Shown here piece by piece: positions 34,313 to 42,716 of a DNA stretch of 64,000 bases (positions are counted from its first letter, which is position 1; each line of letters begins with the position of its first letter). This stretch comes from Candidatus Rokuibacteriota bacterium (GTDB taxonomy: Bacteria; Methylomirabilota; Methylomirabilia; Rokubacteriales; CSP1-6), in NCBI GenBank assembly GCA_016866775.1, contig VGLJ01000013.1:18785-82784 (forward strand), in the 5' to 3' direction. The position numbers and the translations under genes are program-made. The notes beneath the pieces were generated by a model. The model was given only the letters and a program-made list of their open reading frames with translations. It was not told the DNA's origin and made no database searches.

Positions 34313-35035
34313 ATGAGTGACACCAATCCGATCCGCCCGGACAGCGGCGATCGCCTTACCCAGGTGTTCTTCAGCGACCTCCCGGGCATGGCGGGCATCG
34401 TCACTGTCGTCACGCAGCCCTTCGCCCAGGAATCGATGCGCACGGTCCTGCGGCTGCCCGAGTGGATCCCGATCGTCGTCGCGCTCGGCATCTCGGCGCT
34501 GCTCGCGCTCTACAAGATCCTCATCATGCGGCGCTCCGCGGCCCCCGCGCGCGCGATCTGCGTGCCGTTCGTGGCGCTCGTCGTCTTCGCCGCCTATGCC
34601 ACCGGCAACAACGTCGTCTACTACGCCAAGGAAGGGCTGATGCAGCCGCTGTCCGCCGAGCAGGCCGCCACGCTGAAGCGCGAGCGCGACAACCTCGAGC
34701 AGCAGGTCAAGAACTCCGAAGAGCTGATCGGCAAGATGCGCCGCGCGCTCGGCGTCGGCGAGCCCGAGAAGACCTCCGCGCGCCCGGAGCCATCGGCGTG
34801 GGCGCGACTCTTCGGCGTCCCGCCCGCTGAGGCGCAGCCGCAGCCGCAGCCGCGCCGGCCCGAGGCGCGCGACACCGCGCGTACGCCGGGCAACGACCTC
34901 CAGCGGCTGAAGGACGAGCTCCGAAAGTTCGACGTCGAGCAGCGGCAGCTGAAGGAGCGGCTCGAGACGATCAAGCCGGACGTCGGCAAGGCCAGAGAGC
35001 AGCAACAGCAGCAGCCGCTGATCAAGAGCTGGTGA
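34313..35035 (+). CDS. Membrane protein with cytoplasmic coiled coil
   Basis: A 240-aa protein. Two or three hydrophobic segments (WIPIVVALGISALLALYKILI, FVALVVFAAYATGNNVVYY) are followed by a coiled coil (AATLKRERDNLEQQVKNSEELIGKM), a Pro/Gln-rich linker and a second coiled coil near residues 195-230 ending in a poly-Gln tract. AGGAGGGGC precedes the ATG. TCGACA-N18-TACTTT (34245-34274) is a plausible promoter next to the palindrome TTGTCGACAA. Family not recognised. Confidence 0.65.
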   Translation: MSDTNPIRPDSGDRLTQVFFSDLPGMAGIVTVVTQPFAQESMRTVLRLPEWIPIVVALGISALLALYKILIMRRSAAPARAICVPFVALVVFAAYATGNNVVYYAKEGLMQPLSAEQAATLKRERDNLEQQVKNSEELIGKMRRALGVGEPEKTSARPEPSAWARLFGVPPAEAQPQPQPRRPEARDTARTPGNDLQRLKDELRKFDVEQRQLKERLETIKPDVGKAREQQQQQPLIKSW

Positions 35036-36278
35036 GGTCGGCGCCGCGCACCTCGCGCAGCCGCCGCTCGAGGAACCGGCGCTCGGCGTCGTTCGTGACC
35101 AGCGCCAGCGCGCGCGCGTAGCTCGCCGCCGCGTCGGTGAAGTGTCCGAGGCGACGGAGCAGATCCGCTCGCGCCGAGTGCAGCAGGTGATAGCGGTCGA
35201 GATCCCGCGACAGCGCGTCGATCAGAAAGAGCCCGGCGCGCGGCCCATAGGCCATCGCCACCGCCGCCGCGCGATTGAGCGCCACGACCGGCGACGGCTG
35301 CAGCCGCTCGAGCAGGTCGTAGAGGCGCACGATCTGATGCCAGTCGGTGTCCTCGGCGCGGGCCGCCTCGCAATGCAGCGCGGCGATCGCGGCCTGCAGC
35401 GCGAACGGTCCCGCGCCCGCGCGTAACCCCTCCTCGACGAGTGGCAGCGCTTCGGCGATCTGTGCCTTGTTCCAGCGGCGGCGATCCTGCTCTTCGAGCA
35501 ACACGATCTCGCCCGCGGCGTCGAGGCGAGCGTCGCGCCGCGCGTCGTGCAACAGCATCAGCGCGAGGAGCGCCGTCGCCTCGCCGGGCGCGGGCCGCAT
35601 CAGCGCCAGCAAGACGCGCGCCAGGCGAATCGCCTCCGCACAGAGATCGATGCGTACGAGGACGTCGCCGCGCGTCGCGGCGTATCCCTCGTTGAACACC
35701 AGGTAGATCACCGTCAGCACCGCTTCGAGGCGTTCCGGCATCTTGTTGATGTCGGGCACCTCGTATGGAATGCGGGCCTCGCGGATCTTGGTCTTCGCCC
35801 GCACCAGCCGCTGCGCCATCGTGGCGGTCGGCACGAGGAATGCGCGTGCGATCCGGTCCGTTTCGAGGCCGCCGAGCGTGCGAAGGGTCAGCGCGACCTG
35901 CACGTCGGGTGCCAGCGCGGGGTGGCCGCACGTGAAGATCAGCCGCAATCTGTCATCGGGAATCTCGTACGGGTCGTACTCGGTCTCGGCCAGTGCCTGG
36001 CCGAATCCCGCCGAGACGTACTCTTCGAGCTTGTCCCCGAGCCGCGCCCGGCGGCGGATCCGATCGATCGCCTTGTGGCGAGCGGTCTGGATGATCCAGG
36101 CGCGCGGGAACTCCGGGACGCCCGACGCCGGCCACTGTTCCGAGGCGGCGGCGAACCCCTCCTGCGCCGCGTCTTCGGCCACGTCGAAGTCGCCGACGAG
36201 CCGGATCAGGGTGGCGACGATCCGGCCCCAATCCGCGCGATATGTCTCAGCGATCGCCGCCTCGACGTCCGCGGGCAT
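35022..36278 (-). CDS. ECF42-type RNA polymerase sigma factor
   Basis: A 418-aa protein. Residues 1-170 contain sigma-2 (VGDFDVAEDAAQEGFAAASEQWP, WIIQTARHKAIDRIRRR) and sigma-4 (LTLRTLGGLETDRIARAFLVPTATMAQRLVRAKTKI). A ~230-residue TPR-like C-terminal extension follows, typical of ECF42 (DUF6596) sigma factors, which lack an anti-sigma and are controlled through that extension. It is divergent from a DGPF/YCII gene, the standard ECF42 partner, with a matching promoter between them. It slightly overlaps the convergent membrane-protein gene. Confidence 0.88.
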   Translation of the reverse strand: MPADVEAAIAETYRADWGRIVATLIRLVGDFDVAEDAAQEGFAAASEQWPASGVPEFPRAWIIQTARHKAIDRIRRRARLGDKLEEYVSAGFGQALAETEYDPYEIPDDRLRLIFTCGHPALAPDVQVALTLRTLGGLETDRIARAFLVPTATMAQRLVRAKTKIREARIPYEVPDINKMPERLEAVLTVIYLVFNEGYAATRGDVLVRIDLCAEAIRLARVLLALMRPAPGEATALLALMLLHDARRDARLDAAGEIVLLEEQDRRRWNKAQIAEALPLVEEGLRAGAGPFALQAAIAALHCEAARAEDTDWHQIVRLYDLLERLQPSPVVALNRAAAVAMAYGPRAGLFLIDALSRDLDRYHLLHSARADLLRRLGHFTDAAASYARALALVTNDAERRFLERRLREVRGADLTSS

Positions 36279-36306
36279 ACGTCACGTTAGATAATTCTTC
36301 GCCGGG

Positions 36307-36333
36307 TGTCGATTCGGCGGCGCCTCGTTCGAT
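36307..36333 (+). promoter_or_regulatory. ECF42-type promoter
   Basis: TGTCGA, 17 bp, CGAT, about 20 bp before the GTG of the DGPF/YCII gene. As I recall it, the ECF42 signature is TGTCGA at -35 and CGA/TC at -10; this is a full match at the correct spacing. Confidence 0.6.
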
Positions 36334-36351
36334 TCAGTGGTGGAGGGACAC

Positions 36352-36708
36352 GTGAAATACATGCTGCTGATCTGCCGCAACGAGCCGGTCTGGGACGCGA
36401 TGCCGGCAGCCGAGCGGCGACAGATCTACGCGGAGATGGTCGCGCTCTCGGAAGAGCTCGAGGGCCGCGGCCAATATCTGGGGGGTCATCCCTTGCACCC
36501 CGCGTCGTCCGCGACGAGCGTGCGGGTCCGCGACGGCAAGCGGCTCGTGACCGACGGCCCGTTCGCCGAGACGCGCGAGCAGCTCGGCGGCTACATGATC
36601 GTCGACGTGAAGAGTCTCGACGACGCCATCGACATCGCGGGACGGATGCCGCTGGCGCGCACGAGCACGATCGAGATTCGCCCCGTCCGTGAAGGAGAGC
36701 CGACATGA
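36352..36708 (+). CDS. YCII/DGPF-domain protein (ECF42 partner)
   Basis: A 118-aa YCII-fold protein. VKYMLLICRNEP at the start and the diagnostic VTDGPFAETREQLGGYMIVD near residue 65. In other genomes DGPF proteins are the main targets and partners of ECF42 sigma factors; their chemistry is unknown. GTG 36352 follows TGGAGGGACAC. First gene of a long operon to 42716 and overlapping the VOC gene by ATGA. Confidence 0.88.
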   Translation: MKYMLLICRNEPVWDAMPAAERRQIYAEMVALSEELEGRGQYLGGHPLHPASSATSVRVRDGKRLVTDGPFAETREQLGGYMIVDVKSLDDAIDIAGRMPLARTSTIEIRPVREGEPT

Positions 36709-37067
36709 TCAAGGGACTGCGTGGCGCGACCATCTGGAGCGAAGACATCAACAACCTGCTGCCGTTCTCTCGCGACGTGCTCGGCTTCAAGGTCGGCGTG
36801 CAGAGCGACGGCTTCGTCGTCCTCAGTGAGCAGGGGGCGCCGCCGTGGCTCGCCCTCGGCACGCATAGCCAGGTCCGTGGCCGGAACACGGATCCCGCGC
36901 GGCACATGGTGAGCCTGACCTCCGACGCCGTCGACTCCGACTGGAAGCGCCTGAAAGGCGCCGGCGTCGAGTTCATCGAGAACCCGACGGACTACGGCAC
37001 GCTGCGGATCGCGACGTTGAAGGATCCCGAAGGCAACCTGCTCCAGCTGCTGCAGCCGCTGACGTAA
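36705..37067 (+). CDS. VOC-family protein
   Basis: A 120-aa single glyoxalase-fold module. [26 protein letters not shown] at the start and [12 protein letters not shown] at the end. Coupled to the DGPF gene by ATGA. VOC proteins commonly sit in ECF42 operons; substrate unknown. Confidence 0.82.
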   Translation: MIKGLRGATIWSEDINNLLPFSRDVLGFKVGVQSDGFVVLSEQGAPPWLALGTHSQVRGRNTDPARHMVSLTSDAVDSDWKRLKGAGVEFIENPTDYGTLRIATLKDPEGNLLQLLQPLT

Positions 37068-37091
37068 CATCGTGCGGGAGGAGAGCCAGGG

Positions 37092-38206
37092 ATGAGCCGA
37101 GTCCGTTTGCTCGTCGGGACACGCAAGGGCGCCTTCGTACTCAACTCGGACGGGACGCGCAAGCAGTGGGACGTGAGCGGTCCGCACTTCGGCGGCTGGG
37201 AGATGTACCACCTCAAAGGCTCGCCCGTGGATCCCAATCGGCTCTACGCGTCGCAGTCGTCGAGCTGGTTCGGGCAGGTGATCCAGCGCTCGAACGGCGG
37301 CGGCAAGACGTGGGAGGCCGTCGGCAACAAGTTCGTCTACGACGGGCCGACGGGCACGCACCAGTGGTACGACGGCACGCCGCATCCGTGGGAGTTCGCG
37401 CGCGTGTGGCACCTCGAGCCGTCGCTGACCGATCCCGACACGGTCTACGCGGGGGTCGAAGACGCCGCGCTGTTCCGCACGACCGACGGCGGCCAGACGT
37501 GGCACGAGCTGCCGGGCCTGCGCACGCACGAGTCGGACATCTCTGGCAGCCCGGCGCGGGCGGCATGTGCCTGCACACGATCCTGCTCGATCCCGCGACG
37601 CCGGGGCGGATCTTCATCGCGATCTCGGCCGCCGGCACGTTCCGCAGCGACGACGCCGGGAAGACGTGGCGGCCGATGAATCGCGGGCTCCGCTCGGAGC
37701 AGATTCCGAACCCGACGGCCGAGGTCGGCCACTGCGTGCATCGCATCGCGATGCATCGCGCGCGGCCGAACGTGCTGTTCATGCAGAAGCACTGGGACGT
37801 GATGCGGAGCGACGACGCCGGCGAATCGTGGCGCGAGGTCAGCGGCAACCTGCCGACCGACTTCGGCTTCCCGATCGACGTGCACGCGCACGAGCCGGAG
37901 ACGATCTACGTGGTGCCGATCAAGAGCGATTCCGAGCACTATCCGCCCGCCGGCAAGCTCCGCGTCTACCGCAGCAAGAGCGGCGGCAACGAGTGGGAGG
38001 CGCTGACCAGGGGCCTGCCGCAGGCCCACTGCTATGTGAACGTGCTGCGCGACGCGATGTCCGTCGACGCGCTCGACCCGTGCGGTCTCTATTTCGGGAC
38101 GACCGGCGGCCAGGTGTATGGCTCCGCGGACGCCGGCAACAGCTGGGAGCCGATCGTGCGCGACCTGCCGTCCGTCGTGTCCGTGGAGGCGCAGACGCTG
38201 CCATGA
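37092..38206 (+). pseudogene. BNR/Asp-box (sialidase-fold) protein with frameshift
   Basis: About 370 aa across two frames. The propeller shows four Asp-boxes: [30 protein letters not shown] and [10 protein letters not shown]. Frame 1 (from ATG 37092) runs to HESDI; frame 2 resumes at [17 protein letters not shown]. The DNA there is ACATCTCTGG; removing one CT restores a single frame. It could be sequencing error, true decay or a phase-variable dinucleotide. Relatives are exo-alpha-sialidase-like proteins of unknown substrate. GGGAGGAG precedes the start and it overlaps the MoaD-like gene by ATGA. Confidence 0.75.
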
Positions 38207-38502
38207 CGGTGCGCGTGGTCGTGCCCGCCCATCTCCGCACGCTCGCGCGTGTGAACGGTGAGCTGAAGATCGACGTCGACGGTCCCGTCACGCAGCGCAC
38301 GGTCCTCGATGCGCTCGAGGCGACGTATCCCGTGCTGCGCGGGACGATCCGCCATCACGTCACCAGGGAGCGGCGCGCCTTCCTCAGGCTGTTCGCCTGC
38401 GAGCAGGATCTGTCCCACGAATCGCCGGACACCCCGCTGCCCGAAGCCGTCGCGACCGGCGCCGAGCCCTTGCTCATCATCGGCGCGATGGCCGGCGGGT
38501 AA
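38203..38502 (+). CDS. MoaD/ThiS-family ubiquitin-like protein
   Basis: A 99-aa beta-grasp protein ending in GAMAGG, the C-terminal Gly-Gly used for thiocarboxylate formation or conjugation. [27 protein letters not shown] is typical. Coupled by ATGA to the BNR gene, a pairing I recall from other genomes and whose role is unknown. No MoeB/ThiF activator is nearby. Confidence 0.82.
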   Translation: MTVRVVVPAHLRTLARVNGELKIDVDGPVTQRTVLDALEATYPVLRGTIRHHVTRERRAFLRLFACEQDLSHESPDTPLPEAVATGAEPLLIIGAMAGG

Positions 38503-38517
38503 TCGAAAAGGAGAGCC

Positions 38518-39051
38518 ATGCTCGCGAAAATCGGTATCGCCGTGGCGGTCATCGTCGTCGTGCTCGCGGCGGTCGTCGCGCTGCAGCCGTCGGAGTTCCG
38601 TGTCGAGCGCAGCACGACCATTCCCGCGCCGCCCGCCGCGGTCTTCGCGCAGATCAACGACCTCCAGAAGTGGGAAGCGTGGTCGCCGTGGGAGAAGCTC
38701 GATCCGGCGGCGAAGAAGACGTTCTCCGGTCCCCCGGCCGGCGCCGGCGCCTCCTTCGCGTGGGCCGGCAACCATGACGTCGGCGAAGGCCGCGTGACGA
38801 TCACCGAGAGCCGCCCGAACGAGCTCGTCCGGATCCGGCTCGACATGATGAAGCCGATGGCGGCGAGCAACCTCGTGGAGTTCACGCTCGAGCCCGTCGG
38901 CGATCAGACGACCGTCACCTGGAGCATGACCGGGCACAACGGCTTCGTGTCGAAGGCGGTGGGCCTCGTGATGGACATGGACAAGATGGTCGGCGGCCAG
39001 TTCGAGAAGGGCCTCGCGAGCCTCAAGTCCGTCGCCGCGGCGAAGTCATGA
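38518..39051 (+). CDS. SRPBCC-family protein with N-terminal membrane anchor
   Basis: A 177-aa protein. One N-terminal helix (KIGIAVAVIVVVLAAVVAL) precedes a START/polyketide-cyclase-like domain (VERSTTIPAPPAAVFAQINDLQKWEAWSPWEKLDP). It binds a hydrophobic ligand; function unknown. AAAAGGAGAGCC precedes the ATG, and the stop overlaps the DoxX gene. Confidence 0.82.
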   Translation: MLAKIGIAVAVIVVVLAAVVALQPSEFRVERSTTIPAPPAAVFAQINDLQKWEAWSPWEKLDPAAKKTFSGPPAGAGASFAWAGNHDVGEGRVTITESRPNELVRIRLDMMKPMAASNLVEFTLEPVGDQTTVTWSMTGHNGFVSKAVGLVMDMDKMVGGQFEKGLASLKSVAAAKS

Positions 39052-39407
39052 ACGTCGCGCTCTGGATCGTGCAGGTGCTGCTCGCGGGCCTCTTCCTGTT
39101 CGGCGGCGTCGTGAAGCTGATGATGCCGATCGCCGAGCTCACGCAGCAGACCGGCATGCCGGCGTGGTTCATGCGGTTCATCCCGATCGCCGAGATCCTC
39201 GGCGGGCTCGGGCTCCTGTTGCCGTCGCTGCTCCGGATCAAGCCCCGCCTGACGCCGCTCGCGGCCGCGGGCCTCGTGATCATCATGATCGGCGCGACGG
39301 TCATCTCGCTGCCGGGCGGCGTCGTGATGGCGCTGATGCCGCTCGTGACCGGGCTGCTCGCGTTCTTCGTCGCCTACGGACGGTGGCGCCTGGTGCCCCT
39401 GCCGTGA
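39048..39407 (+). CDS. DoxX-family membrane protein
   Basis: A 119-aa protein with four helices. VQVLLAGLFLFGGVVKL and IPIAEILGGLGLLLPSLLRI are typical of DoxX/DoxX-like proteins. ATGA overlap with the SRPBCC gene and GTGA with the MFS gene. Likely a small redox-related membrane subunit; partner unknown. Confidence 0.85.
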   Translation: MNVALWIVQVLLAGLFLFGGVVKLMMPIAELTQQTGMPAWFMRFIPIAEILGGLGLLLPSLLRIKPRLTPLAAAGLVIIMIGATVISLPGGVVMALMPLVTGLLAFFVAYGRWRLVPLP

Positions 39408-40621
39408 AGATCTTCTACGGATGGGTCATCGTCGCGGTCGGCATCGTCGTCACCTGCGTCGGGTTCGGCTCGATGATGTCCCTCGCCGTGTTCCTCCAGC
39501 CCATGGCCGAGGCGATGGGCTGGTCGCGCACGGCCATCGCGACGGCCGCGCTGCTGAATTTCCTGGCGATGGCCGCCGGCGCATTCATGTGGGGCGCCCT
39601 CTCCGACCGATTCGGCACGCGCGTGGTCGTGGTCGCCGGCGGTGCGCTGATGGGGCTGGGCCTCGTCACCGCGAGCCGCGCGACCTCGCTCGGCTGGTTC
39701 CAGCTCTCCTTCGGCGTGCTCGTCGGTCTGGCGGCGGGAAGCCTGTACGCGCCGATGACGTCGACGACCACGCGCTGGTTCACGCGCCATCGCACCCTGG
39801 CCGTCGCGCTCGTCTCCGCCGGGTTGAGCTTCGGCGCGACGTTCATGGCGCCGTTCGCGCGCTGGCTGATCAGCACGTACGACTGGCGGACCGCGATGCT
39901 GGTCCTCGGCGATCTCGTGTGGCTGATCGTCATCCCGGCCGCGCTGCTCGTGCGCAACCCGCCGACGACCGCGGTGCGTGTCGCGGCGTCGTCGTCCGCG
40001 AACGGCGGCCCCGCGCTCACGGTGGGCCAGGCGCTCCGCACGCCCCAGTTCGCGGCCATCGCGTTCACCCACTTCGCGTGCTGTGCCGCGCACTCGGGCC
40101 CGATCTTCCACATGGTCACGAACGCGATCGATCACGGCGTGACCGCGATGGCCGCGGCCACGGTCTTCAGCGTGGCCGGCCTGGCGTCGTTCAGCGGCAA
40201 GATCGTGTGCGGCGTCGTGGCCGATCGTGTCGGCGTCAAGCGCACGCTCGTGACCGGGCTCGCGCTCCAGGCCGCCGCCATCAGCCTCTATCTCGTCACG
40301 CGCGAGCTCGGCGGGTTCTACGGTGTCGCCGTGATGTTCGGGTTCGCGTACGGCGGCGTGATGCCGCTCTACGCGGTCGTCGTGCGCGAGTACTTCGGCG
40401 AGCGGATCATGGGCGCGGTGTTCGGCGGCGTGTCGACCGTGGCCACGCTCGGCATGGCGCTCGGCCCGGTGGCGGGCGGCTGGCTCTACGACGGGCTCGG
40501 CAGCTACGCGTGGATGTTCATCGCGTCGTCGGCCATCGGCGCCGGCGCCGTCGCGGTGGCACTGACGTTCCGTCCGCCGGCAAGTGTGCGACACTTGGCC
40601 CCAGCCGGAGGGACAGCCTGA
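39404..40621 (+). CDS. MFS transporter (OFA/monocarboxylate-like)
   Basis: A 405-aa transporter with about 12 helices. It begins VKIFYGWVIVAVGIVVTCVGFG, has the MFS loop GALSDRFGTR (~residue 65) and its second-half counterpart CGVVADRVGVKR. The FYGWVIV start is typical of oxalate/formate antiporter-like monocarboxylate carriers. The GTG start overlaps DoxX (GTGA), and the end overlaps the selenoprotein gene (TGATG). It may carry the substrate of the downstream genes. Confidence 0.87.
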   Translation: MKIFYGWVIVAVGIVVTCVGFGSMMSLAVFLQPMAEAMGWSRTAIATAALLNFLAMAAGAFMWGALSDRFGTRVVVVAGGALMGLGLVTASRATSLGWFQLSFGVLVGLAAGSLYAPMTSTTTRWFTRHRTLAVALVSAGLSFGATFMAPFARWLISTYDWRTAMLVLGDLVWLIVIPAALLVRNPPTTAVRVAASSSANGGPALTVGQALRTPQFAAIAFTHFACCAAHSGPIFHMVTNAIDHGVTAMAAATVFSVAGLASFSGKIVCGVVADRVGVKRTLVTGLALQAAAISLYLVTRELGGFYGVAVMFGFAYGGVMPLYAVVVREYFGERIMGAVFGGVSTVATLGMALGPVAGGWLYDGLGSYAWMFIASSAIGAGAVAVALTFRPPASVRHLAPAGGTA

Positions 40622-41526
40622 TGACGGTGGCCGCGGACCACGACGTGCCCGTTCCCTACATGCAGCGCACGCGCGACTACTACGCCGCGCTCGGGTTCGG
40701 GGCCTATCGGTGGGCGCATTGCACCGACGTCCCGTTCACGCCGTTGAGCAAGCCGCTCGCGCAGTCGCGAGTGGCGCTCATCACGACCGCCGCGCCGTAT
40801 CAGCCGGACAAGGGCGATCAAGGGCCCGGAGCGAAGTACAACGCCGCCGCGAAGTTCTACAAGGTGTACGCCGACTCCACCGACTCGATTCCGGACCTGC
40901 GCATTTCCCACGTCGGCTACGACCGCAAGCACACGACCGCCGAGGATCCGAGCACCTGGTTTCCGCTGAAGCAGCTGCAGCTCGCGGTGAAGGCCGGGCG
41001 CATCGGCGCGCTCGCGCCGCGCTTTTACGGCTCGCCGACGAACCGGAGCCAGCGGGTGACCACGGAGAGCGACGCGCCGGAGCTGCTGCGGTGCTGCAGG
41101 GGCGACGGCGCCGACGTCGTGCTCCTCGTTCCGTCCTGACCGGTCTGTCACCAGACCGTGAGTCTGGTTGCCCGCCACCTCGAAGCGAACGGGCTCCCCA
41201 CCGTGATCATGGGCTGCGCGAAGGACATCGTCGAGCACTGCGGCGTGCCGCGGTTCGTCTTCAGCGATTTCCCGCTCGGCAACTCCGCGGGCAAGCCGTT
41301 CGACGTCGAGTCGCAGGCCGCCACGCTCGAGCTGGCGCTCCGCGTGCTCGAGTCGGCGCCGGGGCCGCGCACCACGGTGCAGTCGCCGCAACGGTGGAAC
41401 GACGACGCCACGTGGAAGGTCGACTACAACAACCTCGAGAAGATGACGCCGGAGGATCTCGCGGAGCGGCGCAAGGAGTTCGAGGCCGTGAAGGCGACGA
41501 TCAAGGACATGCCGGGCCGTACATGA
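40621..41526 (+). CDS. GrdB/PrdB-like selenoprotein with in-frame UGA (Sec)
   Basis: A 301-aa protein if UGA 41137-41139 is read as Sec (codon 173). Before it lies DVVLLVPS; after it, in the same frame, PVCHQTVSLVARHLEANGLPTV, giving a U-x-x-C redox motif as in glycine/betaine/proline reductase B subunits. A hairpin suitable as bacterial SECIS follows the UGA. The ORF track splits it at the stop. Homologues with Cys at this place are, as I recall, common. Coupled to MFS (TGATG) and CaiB (ATGA). Likely a thiol-dependent reductase; selA/B/C are not in the window. Confidence 0.8.
41151..41167 (+). promoter_or_regulatory. Candidate bacterial SECIS hairpin
   Basis: CCAGAC-CGTGA-GTCTGG: a 6-bp stem with a GU-containing loop, the loop G lying about 19 nt after the UGA, inside the usual 16-37 nt range. 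A competing 7-bp hairpin (CGGTCTG-TCAC-CAGACCG) starts right after the UGA. Confidence 0.5.
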
Positions 41527-42716
41527 GCAAGCCGTTCACCGGCATCCGGATCCTCGACTTCACCCGCTATCTCGCCGGCCCCTACGGCACCTACCAGCTC
41601 GCGCTGCTCGGCGCGGACGTGATCAAGATCGAGTCGCGCGACGGCGACGAGACGCGCCACCAGCTCGTGAAGAGCGAGTGGGCGGAGCGCAAGATGCCGC
41701 CGAGTTTCCTCGCGGTCAACGGCAACAAGCGCAGCATCACGCTCGACATGCGCAAGCCCGAGGCCGTCGCGATCGTGAAGCGTCTCGTGACGACCGCGGA
41801 CGTGGTGTGGGAGAACTTCCGGCCGGGCGTGATGGACAAGCTCGGTCTCGGCTACGAGACGCTCGCCGCGATCAACCCCCGACTGATCTATTGCGCCGTC
41901 TCCGGCTTCGGACACTCCGGTCCGGAGAAGACGACCGCCGCGTTCGACGGCAAGCTGCAGGCGATGTCCGGGATCATGTCGATCACGGGCGAGGCCTCGC
42001 AGGGGCCGATGCGCGCGGGCTTCGCCATCTGCGACACCATCGGCGGCATCACGGCCGCGCTCGCCGTGTCCAGCGCGCTGTATCAGCGGACGCACACCGG
42101 CAAGGGGCAGTTCGTCGACGTCGCGATGCTCGACGCGGCGCTCGCGTTCCTGCCCGGGCCCGTGTCGGAGTGGACGGTGGCGGGCATCGAGCAGAAGCAG
42201 ATCGGCAACGGCTCCGTGAGCCGCAAGCCGACGGCGGGCCGCTTCCGTGCGAAGGGGAGCTATCTCGTCCTCGCGGTGCTCACCGAGCCGCAGTTCCAGC
42301 GGCTGATGCAGACGATCGGGCGGCCGGACGCGCTGATGGATCCACGCTTCAAGGACTGGACGGCGCGCACGGACAACCTGCCCGCGCTGCGCGAGGTGAT
42401 CGAAGGCGCGCTCGCGAGCGACGACGCGAAGACGTGGGAAGGGCGGCTCACCGCCGCCGACGTGCCGTGCTCCTCGATCTGGAAGATCGAGGAGATCGTC
42501 GAGCATCCGCAGCTGAAGCACCGCGACGTGCTGCAGACGGTCGACTCGACGTTCGGCCCGATGAAGCTGGTCAGCGCGGGGTTCCGTCTCGCGCACGGCA
42601 GCCCGGGCATCGACCGCCCGCCCCCGACCCTCGGCGAGCACACCGACGAGGTGCTGCGCGACGCGGGGTACGCGCCGGACGAGATCGAGCGTCTCCGTCG
42701 CGACGGCGTCCTCTAA
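41523..42716 (+). CDS. CaiB/BaiF family III CoA-transferase
   Basis: A 397-aa CoA-transferase. GIRILDFTRYLAGPYGTYQLALLGADVIKIE at the start, VWENFRPGVMDKLGLGYE, and the catalytic Asp in FVDVAMLDAALAF near residue 200. It moves CoA between carboxylates. ATGA overlap with the selenoprotein gene. Last gene of the ECF42-linked operon, pointing to organic-acid metabolism. Convergent 4-nt overlap with the next gene. Confidence 0.9.
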   Translation: MSKPFTGIRILDFTRYLAGPYGTYQLALLGADVIKIESRDGDETRHQLVKSEWAERKMPPSFLAVNGNKRSITLDMRKPEAVAIVKRLVTTADVVWENFRPGVMDKLGLGYETLAAINPRLIYCAVSGFGHSGPEKTTAAFDGKLQAMSGIMSITGEASQGPMRAGFAICDTIGGITAALAVSSALYQRTHTGKGQFVDVAMLDAALAFLPGPVSEWTVAGIEQKQIGNGSVSRKPTAGRFRAKGSYLVLAVLTEPQFQRLMQTIGRPDALMDPRFKDWTARTDNLPALREVIEGALASDDAKTWEGRLTAADVPCSSIWKIEEIVEHPQLKHRDVLQTVDSTFGPMKLVSAGFRLAHGSPGIDRPPPTLGEHTDEVLRDAGYAPDEIERLRRDGVL

